From assembly GCF_030296615.1 (NCBI RefSeq), contig NZ_AP027732.1, positions 1,178,001 through 1,242,000 of the forward strand: a stretch of 64,000 bases of DNA. Reading direction: 5' to 3'. The notes under the pieces were generated by a model, which searched no databases, was not told the DNA's origin, and was given only the letters and a program-made list of their open reading frames with translations. The stretch comes from Frondihabitans sucicola (GTDB lineage: Bacteria; Actinomycetota; Actinomycetes; Actinomycetales; Microbacteriaceae). Shown here one piece after another: positions 31,770 to 42,408 of this stretch (positions within the stretch are counted from its first letter, which is position 1; each line of letters begins with the position of its first letter). A program made the position numbers and the translations under genes.

Positions 31770-33883
31770 GTGGCACAGGACGTGCTCACCGACCTGAACA
31801 AGGTCCGCAACATCGGCATCATGGCGCACATCGATGCCGGCAAGACGACGACCACCGAGCGCATCCTGTACTACACGGGCATCACCCACAAGATCGGTGA
31901 AGTCCACGACGGCGCTGCCACGATGGACTGGATGGCTCAGGAGCAGGAGCGTGGCATCACGATCACCTCCGCTGCGACCACCTGCTTCTGGAACAAGAAC
32001 CAGATCAACATCATCGACACCCCCGGTCACGTCGACTTCACGGTCGAGGTCGAGCGCAGCCTGCGCGTCCTCGACGGTGCCGTTGCCGTCTTCGACGGCA
32101 AGGAGGGCGTCGAGCCCCAGTCCGAGACCGTGTGGCGTCAGGCCGACAAATACGACGTGCCCCGCATCTGCTTCGTCAACAAGATGGACAAGCTGGGCGC
32201 CGACTTCTACTACACGGTCGACACCATCATCAAGCGCCTCGGTGCGAAGCCCTCGTCATGCAGCTCCCGATCGGCTCCGAGTCGAACTTCGAGGGCGTCG
32301 TCGACCTGGTCGAGATGCGCGCGCTCACGTGGCGCGGCGACTCGAAGGGTGACGTCGAGCTCGGTGCCAAGTACGAGATCGAGCCCATCCCCGAAGACCT
32401 CCAGGCCCAGGCCGAGGAGTACCGCGCGAAGCTGCTCGAGGTCGTCGCCGAGTCCGACGACGTCCTGCTCGAGAAGTACTTCGGCGGCGAAGAGCTGACC
32501 GTTGCCGAGATCAAGGCCGCCGTCCGCAAGATGACCGTCAACTCCGAGCTGTACCCGGTGTTCTGCGGTTCCGCGTTCAAGAACCGCGGCGTCCAGCCGA
32601 TGCTCGACGCGGTCATCGACTACCTCCCGTCGCCGCTCGACGTGCCTCCGATGGAGGGCCACGACGTCCGCGACGCCGAGAAGATCATCATCCGCAAGCC
32701 GGACTCCGCCGAGCCCTTCTCGGCTCTGGCGTTCAAGGTCGCGGTGCACCCCTTCTTCGGTCGTCTGACCTACGTGCGCGTCTACTCGGGTCACATCGAG
32801 TCGGGTGCTCAGGTCATCAACTCGACCAAAGACAAGAAGGAGCGCATCGGCAAGATCTTCCAGATGCACTCCAACAAGGAGAACCCGGTCGACGGCGTCA
32901 CCGCCGGTCACATCTACGCCGTCATCGGTCTGAAGTTCACGACCACCGGTGACACGCTGTGCGACCCGTCCGAGCAGATCGTCCTCGAGTCGATGACCTT
33001 CCCGGAGCCCGTCATCGAGGTCGCCATCGAGCCGAAGACGAAGCAGGACCAGGAGAAGCTCTCGCTGGCCATCCAGAAGCTCGCCGAAGAGGACCCGACG
33101 TTCCGCGTCGAGCTGAACGCCGAGACCGGTCAGACGGTCATCAAGGGAATGGGCGAGCTCCACCTCGACATCCTGGTCGACCGCATGAAGCGCGAGTTCA
33201 ACGTCGAGGCGAACGTCGGCAAGCCCCAGGTCGCGTACCGCGAGACGCTCAAGAAGGGCATCGAGCGCTACGACTACACCCACAAGAAGCAGACCGGTGG
33301 GTCGGGTCAGTTCGCCAAGGTGCAGATCGCGCTGGAGCCTTTCGAGGTCACGGCCGAGTCCACCTACGAGTTCGTCAACAAGGTCACGGGTGGCCGCGTT
33401 CCGCGCGAGTACATCCCGTCGGTCGACGCCGGCATCCAGGACGCCATGCAGGTCGGTGTCCTCGCCGGTTACCCCACCGTGGGTGTCCGCGCGCTGCTCC
33501 TCGACGGTGCTGCGCACGATGTCGACTCGTCCGAGATGGCGTTCAAGATCGCCGGATCGATCGCGTACAAGGAGGCTGCCCGCAAGGCGCAGCCCGTGCT
33601 GCTCGAGCCGATCATGGCCGTCGAGGTGCGCACGCCCGAGGAGTACATGGGCGACGTCATCGGCGACCTCAACTCTCGTCGCGGCATGATCGCGTCGATG
33701 GACGATGCCAGCGGTGTGAAGGTCGTCAAGGCCAGCGTCCCGCTGTCGGAGATGTTCGGATACGTCGGTGACCTGCGGTCGAAGACCTCGGGTCGCGCCG
33801 TCTACTCGATGACGTTCGAGTCGTACGCGGAGGTCCCCAAGGCTGTTGCCGAGGAGATCATCGCGAAGAACAAGGGCGAATAG
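31770..33883 (+). CDS. fusA: Elongation factor G (apparent frameshift)
   Basis: GTG at 31770 with GGAGG at 31760-31764 gives [20 protein letters not shown], the normal EF-G start. G motifs [17 protein letters not shown] and [10 protein letters not shown] are intact. The frame breaks at CCC 32250-32252; adding C gives [20 protein letters not shown] and the rest reads through to TAG at 33881-33883, ~704 residues. Domains II to V follow ([20 protein letters not shown]). An essential translocase cannot be broken in a living cell, so the indel is almost surely a sequence error. Confidence 0.95.
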
Positions 33884-33932
33884 CCCACCCCGGGGGTTGC
33901 GTTCTCCACAGGGCGCACCACCCGAAATGCGG

Positions 33933-33956
33933 GGTCGAGCCTCGACCGCGTAGCAT
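33933..33956 (+). promoter_or_regulatory. tuf upstream palindrome and -10-like box
   Basis: GGTCGAG C CTCGACC (33933-33947) is a perfect 7-bp inverted repeat immediately before TAGCAT (33951-33956), a fair -10 hexamer. No strong -35 is visible. The palindrome would sit in the promoter spacer if this box is used. Confidence 0.35.
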
Positions 33957-34043
33957 GAGTACACACCAATGCGCAGGCCCTGAGTCGGCCGGAGGAATCC
34001 GGCCGGCCCTGGGACTGCACTCGAGTCCTGAGGAGGACCCACA

Positions 34044-35237
34044 GTGGCGAAGGCCAAGTTCGAGCGGACTAAGCCGCACGTAAACATCGGAACCATCGGT
34101 CACGTTGACCACGGTAAGACGACGCTCACCGCGGCGATCACCAAGGTTCTGCACGACAAGTACCCGACCCTCAACGACGCGTCGGCATTCGACCAGATCG
34201 ACAACGCGCCCGAAGAGAAGGCTCGTGGTATCACGATCAACATCTCGCACGTCGAGTACCAGACGGAGAAGCGTCACTACGCTCACGTCGACGCTCCGGG
34301 CCACGCCGACTACATCAAGAACATGATCACCGGTGCCGCTCAGATGGACGGCGCGATCCTGGTCGTCGCGGCCACTGACGGCCCGATGCCCCAGACGCGT
34401 GAGCACGTCCTCCTGGCTCGCCAGGTCGGCGTCCCCTACATCGTCGTGGCGCTGAACAAGTCCGACATGGTCGACGACGAAGAGATCCTCGAGCTCGTCG
34501 AGATCGAGGTTCGCGAGCTGCTCTCCAGCCAAGACTTCGATGGCGACAACGCTCCGGTCATCCAGGTCTCCGCTCTCAAGGCCCTCGAGGGCGACGAGAA
34601 GTGGGCCGAGACGGTCTTCGAGCTCATGAACGCCGTCGACGAGAACGTCCCGGAGCCCGTTCGTGCCACCGACCAGCCCTTCCTCATGCCCGTCGAGGAC
34701 GTCTTCACGATCACCGGTCGTGGCACCGTCATCACCGGTCGTGTCGAGCGCGGCATCCTGAAGCCGAACGACGAGGTTGAGATCGTCGGCATCAAGGAGA
34801 AGAGCATCAAGACGACCGTCACGGCCATCGAGATGTTCCGCAAGACCCTCGAAGACGCCCGTGCGGGTGAGAACGTCGGTCTGCTCCTCCGCGGTACCAA
34901 GCGCGAAGAGGTCGAGCGCGGCCAGGTCGTCGTCAAGCCCGGCTCGATCACGCCTCACACCGAGTTCGAGGGCAACGTCTACATCCTCTCCAAGGATGAG
35001 GGCGGCCGTCACAACCCGTTCTACGCGAACTACCGTCCGCAGTTCTACTTCCGCACCACCGACGTCACCGGCGTCATCACGCTGCCCGAGGGCACCGAGA
35101 TGGTCATGCCCGGCGACACGACTGAGATCACCGTTCAGCTGATCCAGCCGATCGCCATGGAGGAGGGCCTGCGCTTCGCTATCCGCGAGGGTGGCCGCAC
35201 CGTCGGCGCCGGCACCGTCACGAAGATCATCAAGTAA
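34044..35237 (+). CDS. tuf: Elongation factor Tu
   Basis: The product has 397 residues; GTG at 34044 with GAGGAGG at 34030-34036. GTPase motifs [17 protein letters not shown] and [10 protein letters not shown] are intact, and domains II and III have [17 protein letters not shown] and [13 protein letters not shown]. It delivers aminoacyl-tRNA to the ribosome. It ends the str operon, followed by a terminator hairpin. Confidence 0.98.
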   Translation: MAKAKFERTKPHVNIGTIGHVDHGKTTLTAAITKVLHDKYPTLNDASAFDQIDNAPEEKARGITINISHVEYQTEKRHYAHVDAPGHADYIKNMITGAAQMDGAILVVAATDGPMPQTREHVLLARQVGVPYIVVALNKSDMVDDEEILELVEIEVRELLSSQDFDGDNAPVIQVSALKALEGDEKWAETVFELMNAVDENVPEPVRATDQPFLMPVEDVFTITGRGTVITGRVERGILKPNDEVEIVGIKEKSIKTTVTAIEMFRKTLEDARAGENVGLLLRGTKREEVERGQVVVKPGSITPHTEFEGNVYILSKDEGGRHNPFYANYRPQFYFRTTDVTGVITLPEGTEMVMPGDTTEITVQLIQPIAMEEGLRFAIREGGRTVGAGTVTKIIK

Positions 35238-35278
35238 CACGATCCTTCTGACAGGCTGCTAGCCAGCACTGCCACACG

Positions 35279-35310
35279 AAGCGGGTCGAGCCGAAAGGCT
35301 CGGCCCGCTT
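35279..35310 (+). terminator. tuf terminator
   Basis: AAGCGGGTCGAGCC, loop GAAA, GGCTCGGCCCGCTT. The 14-bp stem has one wobble and a stable GAAA tetraloop. Confidence 0.85.
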
Positions 35311-35434
35311 TCGCGTGTCCGGACGTCTTCCCGGGCGGAACCGCTTTTCACCGAAACAGCGTTGCATCCGCGGCCGGTCGCGCCCATGATGGTTCGCAAG
35401 GGCCGGAAGTGCCGGTCACCGAGGAAGGACCGAC

Positions 35435-35650
35435 ATGGCAGGCCTGGACGACGTCACGAAAAAAGCCCAAGATTTCTTGAACGACAACAAGGTGAAAGAC
35501 GCTCTGAAGAGCGACAAGGCAGAAGAGGTCAGCGACAACATCCTCAACGCCGTCGCCGGCGCGGCCGACAAGATCACCGGTGGAAAGTTCCACGAGAAGA
35601 TCGAAGACGCCCGCGAAGCCGCCGACAAGAAGATCGGCAGCGACGAGTAA
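35435..35650 (+). CDS. MT0933-like antitoxin-type small protein
   Basis: The product has 71 residues; ATG at 35435 with GAGGAAGGACC upstream. It is highly charged and helical. The central AADKITGGKFHEKIEDAREA matches the D-x-x-TGGK-Y/F pattern of the MT0933 (Rv0909) family, annotated as antitoxins. Rv0909 pairs with a polyketide-cyclase-like toxin, and no such neighbour is present here. It might instead be a stress-type small protein of CsbD character. Confidence 0.6.
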   Translation: MAGLDDVTKKAQDFLNDNKVKDALKSDKAEEVSDNILNAVAGAADKITGGKFHEKIEDAREAADKKIGSDE

Positions 35651-35664
35651 GACGTCACCTCGCT

Positions 35665-35693
35665 GGCCCCCGGTGCTCGCGCCGGGGGCTTTC
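35665..35693 (+). terminator. Terminator after the small antitoxin-like gene
   Basis: GCCCCCGG, 8-base loop, CCGGGGGC, then TTTCG. Confidence 0.75.
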
Positions 35694-35768
35694 GCGTGCC
35701 GCCACTGCTGCGGCCCGGCGCGTACCCCGGTGGGCGAGCGCGCAGGATCCTGCGAGTTTCGTAGGGGC

Positions 35769-36742
35769 ATGCCTCGCCTTCGTCGCACCGACTCGACCCG
35801 CCCCGGTGTCACGCGTGCGCGCTCCGGACGCGGATTCACCTACCGCGACGACCGCGGCCGCACGATCACCGATCCCGACCTCCGCGCGCGCATCGAGCAC
35901 CTCGCCATCCCGCCGGCCTGGACGGACGTCTGGATCGCGCCGTATCCGAACGGGCACATCCAGGCGACCGGCGTGGACGGTGCCGGGCGGCGACAGTACC
36001 TGTACCACCCCACCTGGCGCGAGCAGAAGGACCGCATCAAGTTCGACCGCGCCCTGTCGCTCGCCGAATCGCTGCCGGCGGCGCGGCGGCTCGTCACGAT
36101 GGACCTGCGGCGCGCCGAACCCGATCGGGAGCGCGCCCTGGCAGCGGCCTTCCGCATGCTCGACTCGGGCTCGCTGCGGGTCGGCTCGGAGCGCTACGCC
36201 GAGCAGCACGGCAGCCATGGGCTGTCGACGCTGCTCTGCTCGCACGCGACCGTGAGCGGCGACACGGTGTCACTCTCGTTTCCCGCGAAGAGCGGGCAGG
36301 AGTGGGAGAGCGAGATCGTCGACCCGGACCTCGCGCGGGTGATCCGCGGTCTGAAGCAGCGCGGAGCGCGCGCGAACCTCCTCGCCTTCCGGCCGGAGGT
36401 GGGAGCATCCTGGTCCCCCTGCACGCCGCGGAGATCAACGAGTACGTCCACGAACGGACCGGGGGAGAGTTCACGGCGAAAGACTTCCGGACCCTCCACG
36501 GGACGGTGGCCGCCGCCGTGAGCCTCGCCCGGACGGGTCCGCAGCCGAGCGCGCCCAAGCGCCAGCGGGCCCTCGCCCAGGCGATGCGGGACGCCGCCGA
36601 GGTCCTCGGCAACACGCCCTCGATCGCGAAGCAGAGCTACGTCGACCCGCGACTCGTCGACGCCTACACCTCGGGGGAGACCATCGACCCGGCCCGCGCG
36701 GCCTCAGCCGAGTCGGAGGTGCGCGCCCTTCTGTACCGGTGA
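35769..36742 (+). CDS. DNA topoisomerase IB, poxvirus type (apparent frameshift)
   Basis: ATG at 35769. The N-terminal domain has RGFTYRDDRGRTITDPDLRA, IPPAWTDVWIAPYPNGHIQA and YLYHPTWREQKDRIKFDRAL, the signature of bacterial topoisomerase IB. The frame breaks at CCCCC 36415-36419; adding C gives GASWSPLHAAEINEYVHERT and reads on to 36742, ~324 residues. The catalytic Tyr is in PSIAKQSYVDPRLVDAY. It relaxes supercoils through a 3-phosphotyrosine link. It stands between tuf and the S10 operon. Confidence 0.88.
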
Positions 36743-36808
36743 CGGCCCCGGGTGACGTAACGTTGGCAGTTGCGCCCGGCTCATCGGGCGCTCGAGAGGA
36801 CCTCTGCA

Positions 36809-37588
36809 GTGACCGAGTGCATCCACGGGCTGGATGAAGAATTGTGCGACATCTGCTCGCCCCGCCCGACCATCGAGCCGCAGGATCCCGCGCCGACCGC
36901 CCGCAAGACCGCTCCGGCGAGGCGCCTCCCGGCTCGCGTTCCCGGCGCCAAGCGTGCGCCGGCTGCGAGCGACCCGCTCCCCGACATCGACCTCGCCACG
37001 ATGCGGGTCCACCACTGGACCCACCTCTCCAACCTCGAGGGCATCCTCTCGGCCGGGCTCCTGCGCGCCGATGCGGCCCCCGAACTCGACGTCACGTCGA
37101 TCGACGCCCGCGAGAAGCGCGCGGCCGTGGCCCTGCCCGACGGATCGACCGCTGCCGGCCACGTGCCTTTCGCCCTGTCGCCCGACGCCGCCACCTGGGA
37201 CGAAGTGCGGCACGGAGCGGAGGGTGCCCGCTGGTCGACCGCAGCGCGTGCCACCCGACCGACCGACTACGTGATCCTGGTCGCCCCCGTCTCCGCCCTC
37301 GGCGACGCGTTCGTGGTGGCCGACGGAGACGCATCGGCACCGCTCACGCGCTTCGCGGCCGGCTCGGCCGAGGGCGGTGCCCTGGTGCGGCGCGCGTCCC
37401 TGACCGATCCCGACCTGGTGGGCGTCGAGATCCTGGTTCCCGGATCCTTCGACCTGAAGGCGCTGACACTCATCGGCGTGCCGAACGACAAGGTGCGCGA
37501 TCACGTCAAGGCCCTGGTCAAAGAGGCCGGCGGAGTCGTGCCCCGCGTGGCGATCTACCCGCCGTGGTTCAAGCCCAGCGAGGCCTGA
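36809..37588 (+). CDS. DarT-like (DUF4433) ADP-ribosyltransferase domain protein
   Basis: The product has 259 residues from GTG at 36809 (GAGAGGACC upstream). A short Cys/His motif CIHGLDEELCDIC at the N terminus looks metal-binding. A Pro/Ala linker (~20-55) precedes the DarT fold: VHHWTHLSNLEGILSAGLLR (NAD-binding His and helix), DVTSIDAREKRAAV, HVPFALSPDAATW and the late VGVEILVPGSFDLK, whose Glu would be catalytic. DarT enzymes ADP-ribosylate thymidines in single-stranded DNA. No DarG macrodomain antitoxin gene is adjacent, so a classical toxin-antitoxin pair is not supported. Confidence 0.72.
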   Translation: MTECIHGLDEELCDICSPRPTIEPQDPAPTARKTAPARRLPARVPGAKRAPAASDPLPDIDLATMRVHHWTHLSNLEGILSAGLLRADAAPELDVTSIDAREKRAAVALPDGSTAAGHVPFALSPDAATWDEVRHGAEGARWSTAARATRPTDYVILVAPVSALGDAFVVADGDASAPLTRFAAGSAEGGALVRRASLTDPDLVGVEILVPGSFDLKALTLIGVPNDKVRDHVKALVKEAGGVVPRVAIYPPWFKPSEA

Positions 37589-38105
37589 GCAGGCCTCCGA
37601 CGAGGTGCGACACGCCCGGGTTGCAGCAAATGCCGGGGTGTGGCAAGATTATCTGGTTCAACACTTCCGCCTCACGGCGTGAATCACTGCCAGGCAGTGC
37701 ACAGTGTCGGTCTCATGACGAGCAGCGGTTTCATCGCCGCAGACGTACGAGGCCTCTCTGGGCCGCGGGTAGCAGGACACCTCTTCAATCGAATCCGAAG
37801 GCCTCGGCTGCGCTTCCGTGCGGCCCGGAGCTGGATCCGAGAGCGACTCCCACCGGGGTGGCGTTCTCGGGCCAAGAGATGGACCTCCCCAGGCCCCAGC
37901 GTCCGCTGAAAATCTCTTGCGCGGGTTCGAGCCAGCCCTAGAGCAACGAGCAATCGACTCGCGGGGCGTTGACAGAAAAACAGTGGTGCGGCAGGCGAGC
38001 AAGATGCCTTGCCTACCGACCGAGTCCGACCGAGCGAGAGTTCGGGAGGGCGCGTCAGGCGGCCCCGTGAAGGTGCGCGACGTTTACATCGAGAGAGAGT
38101 CACAC
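37589..38105. other. Long S10 operon leader region
   Basis: The 517-bp gap has no protein-like frame. A promoter candidate lies near its start (TTGCAG 37621). A perfect TTGACA hexamer at 37969-37974 lacks a matching -10. GAGAGAGAG at 38091-38099 is the likely rpsJ ribosome site. The length allows for an r-protein autoregulatory leader, but no known structure was recognised. Confidence 0.55.
37621..37649 (+). promoter_or_regulatory. Candidate S10 operon promoter
   Basis: TTGCAG, 17 bp, CAAGAT; the -10 region reads GGCAAGATTATC, so nearby alternative hexamers exist. It is the AT-richest point of the leader. Confidence 0.4.
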
Positions 38106-38414
38106 ATGGCGGGACAAAAGATCCGCATCCGACTGAAGTCGTATGACCACGAGGTCATCGACACGTCAGCTCGCAAGATCGTCGACACGGTGACCCGTGC
38201 CGGTGCGACCGTGGTCGGCCCCGTGCCGCTCCCCACGGAGAAGAACGTGATCGCAGTCATCCGTTCGCCGCACAAGTACAAAGACAGCCGCGAGCACTTC
38301 GAGAAGCGCACGCACAAGCGCCTCATCGACATCATCGACCCGACGCCGAAGGCCGTCGACTCGCTCATGCGTCTCGACCTCCCCGCCGACGTCAACATCG
38401 AGATCAAGCTGTAG
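38106..38414 (+). CDS. rpsJ: 30S ribosomal protein S10
   Basis: The product has 102 residues, first gene of the S10-spc superoperon. [20 protein letters not shown] and [20 protein letters not shown] are diagnostic. It also acts as NusE in antitermination. Confidence 0.98.
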   Translation: MAGQKIRIRLKSYDHEVIDTSARKIVDTVTRAGATVVGPVPLPTEKNVIAVIRSPHKYKDSREHFEKRTHKRLIDIIDPTPKAVDSLMRLDLPADVNIEIKL

Positions 38415-38428
38415 GGGGCGACCGACAA

Positions 38429-39082
38429 ATGGCTAACTCCACCAAGAACGTCAAGGGCCTGCTCGGCAAGAAGCTCGGCATGACCCAGGTCTGGGACGAG
38501 AACAACAAGCTCATCCCCGTCACCGTCGTCGAGATCTCGACCAACGTCGTGACCCAGATCCGCACCGAAGAGCTCGACGGCTACGTCGCCGTCCAGATCG
38601 CCGCCGGCGCCATCGACCCTCGCAAGTCGAACAAGCCCTCCACCGGTCACTTCGACAAGGCCGGCGTCACGCCGCGCCGCACCCTCACCGAGGTCCGCAC
38701 CGCTGACGCCGCCGAGTACGCACTCGGCCAGGAGCTCACGGTCGACACCTTCGAAGCCGGCCAGAAGGTCGACGTCGTCGGTACCTCCAAGGGCAAGGGC
38801 TTCGCCGGTGTCATGAAGCGTCACAACTTCGCCGGTGTCTCCTCCTCGCACGGTTCGCACCGCAACCACCGCAAGCCCGGCTCGATCGGCGCTTCCTCGA
38901 CCCCCAGCCGTGTCTTCAAGGGCATGCGCATGGCCGGTCGCATGGGTGGCGACCGCGTCACCGTCCTCAACCTCACGGTCCACGCCGTCGACGCCGAGAA
39001 GGGTCTGCTGCTCGTCAAGGGCGCCGTCCCCGGTGCTCGTGGCCGCACCGTCTTCGTCCGTACCGCCGTTAAGGGGGCCTAG
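38429..39082 (+). CDS. rplC: 50S ribosomal protein L3
   Basis: The product has 217 residues. [20 protein letters not shown] at the start and [35 protein letters not shown] in the peptidyl-transferase-facing loop identify it. The actinobacterial form is as expected in length. Confidence 0.97.
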   Translation: MANSTKNVKGLLGKKLGMTQVWDENNKLIPVTVVEISTNVVTQIRTEELDGYVAVQIAAGAIDPRKSNKPSTGHFDKAGVTPRRTLTEVRTADAAEYALGQELTVDTFEAGQKVDVVGTSKGKGFAGVMKRHNFAGVSSSHGSHRNHRKPGSIGASSTPSRVFKGMRMAGRMGGDRVTVLNLTVHAVDAEKGLLLVKGAVPGARGRTVFVRTAVKGA

Positions 39083-39085
39083 CGC

Positions 39086-39748
39086 ATGGCTACCACCACT
39101 GCATCCGCCAGCAGCGTCGACGTTCTCGACGCGAAGGGCGCCAAGTCCGGCACCGTCGAGCTCCCCGCCGAGCTCTTCGACGTCACGACCAACGTCCCGC
39201 TGATCCACCAGGTCGTCGTCGCGCAGCTCGCTGCCGCACGCCAGGGCACGCACAAGGTCAAGGGCCGCGGCGAGGTCTCCGGTGCCGGCCGCAAGCCGTT
39301 CAAGCAGAAAGGAACCGGTCGCGCTCGTCAGGGCTCGATCCGCGCTCCTCAGATGACCGGCGGTGGCATCGTCCACGGCCCGACGCCGCGCAACTACTCG
39401 CAGCGCACCCCCAAGAAGATGATCGCCGCTGCTCTGCTCGGTGCTCTCTCCGACCGCGCCCGCGGCGCCCGCGTCCACGTCGTCGAGAGCTTCGTCGCCG
39501 ACGTCGTGTCGACGAAGGTCGCCCTCGAGCTTCTCGCCGGCATCTCGACGAGCAAGCACGTCCTGGTCGTCATCGAGCGCAGCGACGAGCTGACGCAGAA
39601 GAGCGTCCGCAACGTCGACGAGGTCCACGTCATCACGTGGGACCAGCTCAACGCCTACGACGTCCTCGTCTCCGACGACATCGTCTTCACCAAGAGCGCT
39701 TTCGAGGCCTTCGTGGCCGCGAAGACCAAGAAGGAGGCCACCGCATGA
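39086..39748 (+). CDS. rplD: 50S ribosomal protein L4
   Basis: The product has 220 residues. The exit-tunnel loop [20 protein letters not shown] and [20 protein letters not shown] are typical. The stop overlaps rplW (ATGA). L4 represses the S10 operon in E. coli; whether it does so here is not known. Confidence 0.97.
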   Translation: MATTTASASSVDVLDAKGAKSGTVELPAELFDVTTNVPLIHQVVVAQLAAARQGTHKVKGRGEVSGAGRKPFKQKGTGRARQGSIRAPQMTGGGIVHGPTPRNYSQRTPKKMIAAALLGALSDRARGARVHVVESFVADVVSTKVALELLAGISTSKHVLVVIERSDELTQKSVRNVDEVHVITWDQLNAYDVLVSDDIVFTKSAFEAFVAAKTKKEATA

Positions 39749-40044
39749 GCGGCATCCACAAAGACCCCCGCGACGTCGTGATCTCGCCGGTCGTCTCCGA
39801 GAAGAGCTACTCCCTGATCGACCAGGGCAAGTACACCTTCTTGGTCGACCCCCGCTCGAACAAGACCGAGATCAAGCTCGCCATCGAGAAGATCTTCGAC
39901 GTCAAGGTCGACAGCATCAACACGCTGAACCGCCCCGGTAAGACGCGTCGGACCAAGTTCGGGATCGGCAAGCGCAAGAGCACCAAGCGCGCCATCGTGA
40001 CACTCAAGTCGGGTTCCATCGACATCTTCACGGCTGTCGGCTAG
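39745..40044 (+). CDS. rplW: 50S ribosomal protein L23
   Basis: The product has 99 residues from ATG at 39745. [40 protein letters not shown] and [20 protein letters not shown] match L23. It lies at the tunnel exit and binds trigger factor and SRP. Confidence 0.97.
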   Translation: MSGIHKDPRDVVISPVVSEKSYSLIDQGKYTFLVDPRSNKTEIKLAIEKIFDVKVDSINTLNRPGKTRRTKFGIGKRKSTKRAIVTLKSGSIDIFTAVG

Positions 40045-40063
40045 GGCTCGGAGGGATAACAAA

Positions 40064-40903
40064 ATGGCTATTCGTAACTACAAGCCCACGACTCCGGGTC
40101 GCCGCGGTTCGTCCGTCGCCGACTTCGCCGAGATCACGCGCTCCACTCCGGAGAAGTCGCTGCTGCGTCCGCTCTCGAAGAGCGGTGGCCGCAACAACGC
40201 CGGTCGCATCACGACCCGTCACATCGGTGGTGGCCACAAGCGCCAGTACCGTGTCATCGACTTCCGTCGCAACGACAAGGACGGCGTCAACGCGAAGGTC
40301 GCTCACATCGAGTACGACCCCAACCGCACCGCTCGTATCGCGCTGCTCCACTTCGTGGACGGCACCAAGCGCTACATCATCGCGCCGAACAAGCTCAGCC
40401 AGGGCGACATCGTCGAGTCGGGTCCCTCGGCCGACATCAAGCCGGGCAACAACCTTCCGCTGAAGAACATCCCGGTCGGTACCGTCATCCACGCGATCGA
40501 GCTGAAGCCGGGCGGGGGAGCCAAGATGGCTCGTTCCGCCGGTGCCTCGGTTCGTCTCGTCGCGAAGGACGGCCCCTACGCCCAGTTGCGCCTGCCCTCG
40601 GGCGAGGTCCGCAACGTCGACGCCCGATGCCGCGCCACCATCGGTGAGGTCGGCAACGCCGAGCAGTCCAACATCAACTGGGGCAAGGCCGGCCGCATGC
40701 GCTGGAAAGGCGTTCGCCCGACCGTCCGTGGTGTCGCCATGAACCCGGTCGACCACCCGCACGGTGGTGGTGAGGGCAAGACCTCCGGTGGTCGTCACCC
40801 GGTCTCGCCGTGGGGTCAGAAAGAGGGCCGTACGCGCCACCCCAACAAGGAGAGCGACAAGCTCATCGTCCGCCGCCGCAACGCTGGTAAAAAGCGCAAG
40901 TAG
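40064..40903 (+). CDS. rplB: 50S ribosomal protein L2
   Basis: The product has 279 residues. [20 protein letters not shown] and the peptidyl-transferase region [20 protein letters not shown] (with the conserved His) are intact. GGAGGGATAAC precedes the start. Confidence 0.98.
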   Translation: MAIRNYKPTTPGRRGSSVADFAEITRSTPEKSLLRPLSKSGGRNNAGRITTRHIGGGHKRQYRVIDFRRNDKDGVNAKVAHIEYDPNRTARIALLHFVDGTKRYIIAPNKLSQGDIVESGPSADIKPGNNLPLKNIPVGTVIHAIELKPGGGAKMARSAGASVRLVAKDGPYAQLRLPSGEVRNVDARCRATIGEVGNAEQSNINWGKAGRMRWKGVRPTVRGVAMNPVDHPHGGGEGKTSGGRHPVSPWGQKEGRTRHPNKESDKLIVRRRNAGKKRK

Positions 40904-40915
40904 GAGTTGTAGAAG

Positions 40916-41197
40916 ATGCCACGCAGTCTGAAGAAGGGCCCCTTCGTCGACGACCACCTGCTTCGCAAGGTTGTTGTCCAGAACGAAGCCAACACGAAGA
41001 ACGTGATCCGCACCTGGTCGCGTCGTTCGATGATCATCCCGAACATGCTCGGCCACACGATCGCCGTGCACGACGGGCGCAAGCACATCCCCGTGTTCGT
41101 GACCGAGAGCATGATCGGCCACAAGCTCGGCGAGTTCGCGCCCACCCGCACCTTCCGCGGCCACGTGAAGGACGACAAGAAGGGTCGTCGCCGCTAA
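40916..41197 (+). CDS. rpsS: 30S ribosomal protein S19
   Basis: The product has 93 residues. [20 protein letters not shown] and [20 protein letters not shown] are diagnostic. It sits in the 30S head near S13. Confidence 0.97.
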   Translation: MPRSLKKGPFVDDHLLRKVVVQNEANTKNVIRTWSRRSMIIPNMLGHTIAVHDGRKHIPVFVTESMIGHKLGEFAPTRTFRGHVKDDKKGRRR

Positions 41198-41222
41198 CGC
41201 GGTGACGAAAGGAGGAGAGAAA

Positions 41223-41615
41223 ATGGTGGAGTCGATCGCACGTGTGCGACACATCCGCGTTACGCCTCAGAAGGCCCGTCGCGTCGTCAACCTGATCCGC
41301 GGCAAGCAGGCCCTCGAGGCCCTGGCCATCCTGAAGTTCGCGCCCCAGGGCGCCTCTGAGCCCGTCTACAAGCTCGTCGCGTCGGCCATCGCCAACGCCC
41401 GGGTCAAGGCGGATGCCCAGAACAGCTACCTCAACGACGAAGACCTCTACGTTTCGAGCGTCTACGTCGACGAGGGTGCCACCCTCAAGCGGTTCCAGCC
41501 GCGTGCTCAGGGCCGTGCGTTCCAGATCCTGAAGCGCACCAGCCACATCACGGTCGTCCTCGCGACACCGGAAGAGGCCGAAGCGGCCGCAACGTCGAAG
41601 AAGGCGAGCAAGTAA
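41223..41615 (+). CDS. rplV: 50S ribosomal protein L22
   Basis: The product has 130 residues from ATG at 41223. A GTG at 41202 is in frame, but a near-perfect Shine-Dalgarno AAAGGAGGAG (41208-41217) lies inside that longer version and is ideally placed for 41223. [20 protein letters not shown] and the tunnel loop [20 protein letters not shown] are typical. Confidence 0.96.
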   Translation: MVESIARVRHIRVTPQKARRVVNLIRGKQALEALAILKFAPQGASEPVYKLVASAIANARVKADAQNSYLNDEDLYVSSVYVDEGATLKRFQPRAQGRAFQILKRTSHITVVLATPEEAEAAATSKKASK

Positions 41616-42406
41616 TGGGCCAGAAAGTAAACCCGTACGGCTTCCGTCTCGGAATCACCACCGACCACGTGTCGCGCTGGTTCTCCGACAGCACGAAGGC
41701 CGGACAGCGCTACAGCGACTACGTCGCCGAAGACATCAAGATCCGCAACCTGCTCAAGACCTCCCTCGACCGCGCCGGCGTGGCCAAGATCGAGATCGAG
41801 CGCACCCGCGACCGCGTTCGCGTCGACATCCACACCGCCCGTCCGGGCATCGTGATCGGTCGTCGTGGCGCCGAGGCCGAGCGCATCCGCGCCGACCTCG
41901 AGAAGCTCACGGGCAAGCAGATCCAGCTGAACATCCTCGAGGTCAAGAACCCCGAGGCCGAAGCTCAGCTCGTCGCTCAGGGCATCGCCGAGCAGCTCAG
42001 CGCTCGCGTGGCTTTCCGCCGCGCCATGCGCAAGGGACTGCAGGGTGCCCAGCGCGCCGGCGCCAAGGGTGTTCGCATCCAGGTCTCGGGTCGCCTCGGC
42101 GGCGCCGAGATGAGCCGTTCGGAGTTCTACCGCGAGGGCCGCGTGCCCCTGCACACCCTTCGCGCCAACATCGACTACGGCTTCTACGAGGCCAAGACGA
42201 CGTTCGGCCGCATCGGTGTGAAGGTCTGGATCTACAAGGGCGACATCACCAACAAAGAGCTCGCGCGTGAGCAGGCGAACCAGAAGTCGTCGCGCCCCGA
42301 GCGTCGTAACGACCGTGGCGGAGACCGCGACCGTGGACCCCGTGGTGGCAACACCCGTGCTCCGCAGACGCAGGATGCTCCGGCCACCGCAGGAGCTGAG
42401 GCGTAA
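41615..42406 (+). CDS. rpsC: 30S ribosomal protein S3
   Basis: The product has 263 residues. KH domain ([20 protein letters not shown]) and mRNA-entry helicase residues ([20 protein letters not shown]) are present. The Arg/Gly-rich C-terminal tail ([13 protein letters not shown]) is longer than in E. coli, as in other actinobacteria. TAATG overlap with rplV. Confidence 0.97.
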   Translation: MGQKVNPYGFRLGITTDHVSRWFSDSTKAGQRYSDYVAEDIKIRNLLKTSLDRAGVAKIEIERTRDRVRVDIHTARPGIVIGRRGAEAERIRADLEKLTGKQIQLNILEVKNPEAEAQLVAQGIAEQLSARVAFRRAMRKGLQGAQRAGAKGVRIQVSGRLGGAEMSRSEFYREGRVPLHTLRANIDYGFYEAKTTFGRIGVKVWIYKGDITNKELAREQANQKSSRPERRNDRGGDRDRGPRGGNTRAPQTQDAPATAGAEA

Positions 42407-42408
42407 CC

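Noticed and set aside
32210..32270. Programmed -1 or +1 ribosomal frameshift in fusA
   Set aside because: No slippery heptamer with a downstream structure is seen. The same kind of break occurs in thirteen other genes, so sequence error is the simpler explanation.
35435..35650. Toxin-antitoxin pair with the MT0933-like gene
   Set aside because: No cognate polyketide-cyclase-like toxin or other small partner overlaps or abuts it. The family name alone does not prove antitoxin function.
37969..37974. Perfect TTGACA before rpsJ as a promoter
   Set aside because: No -10-like hexamer lies 16-19 bp downstream; the region reads CAGGCG.
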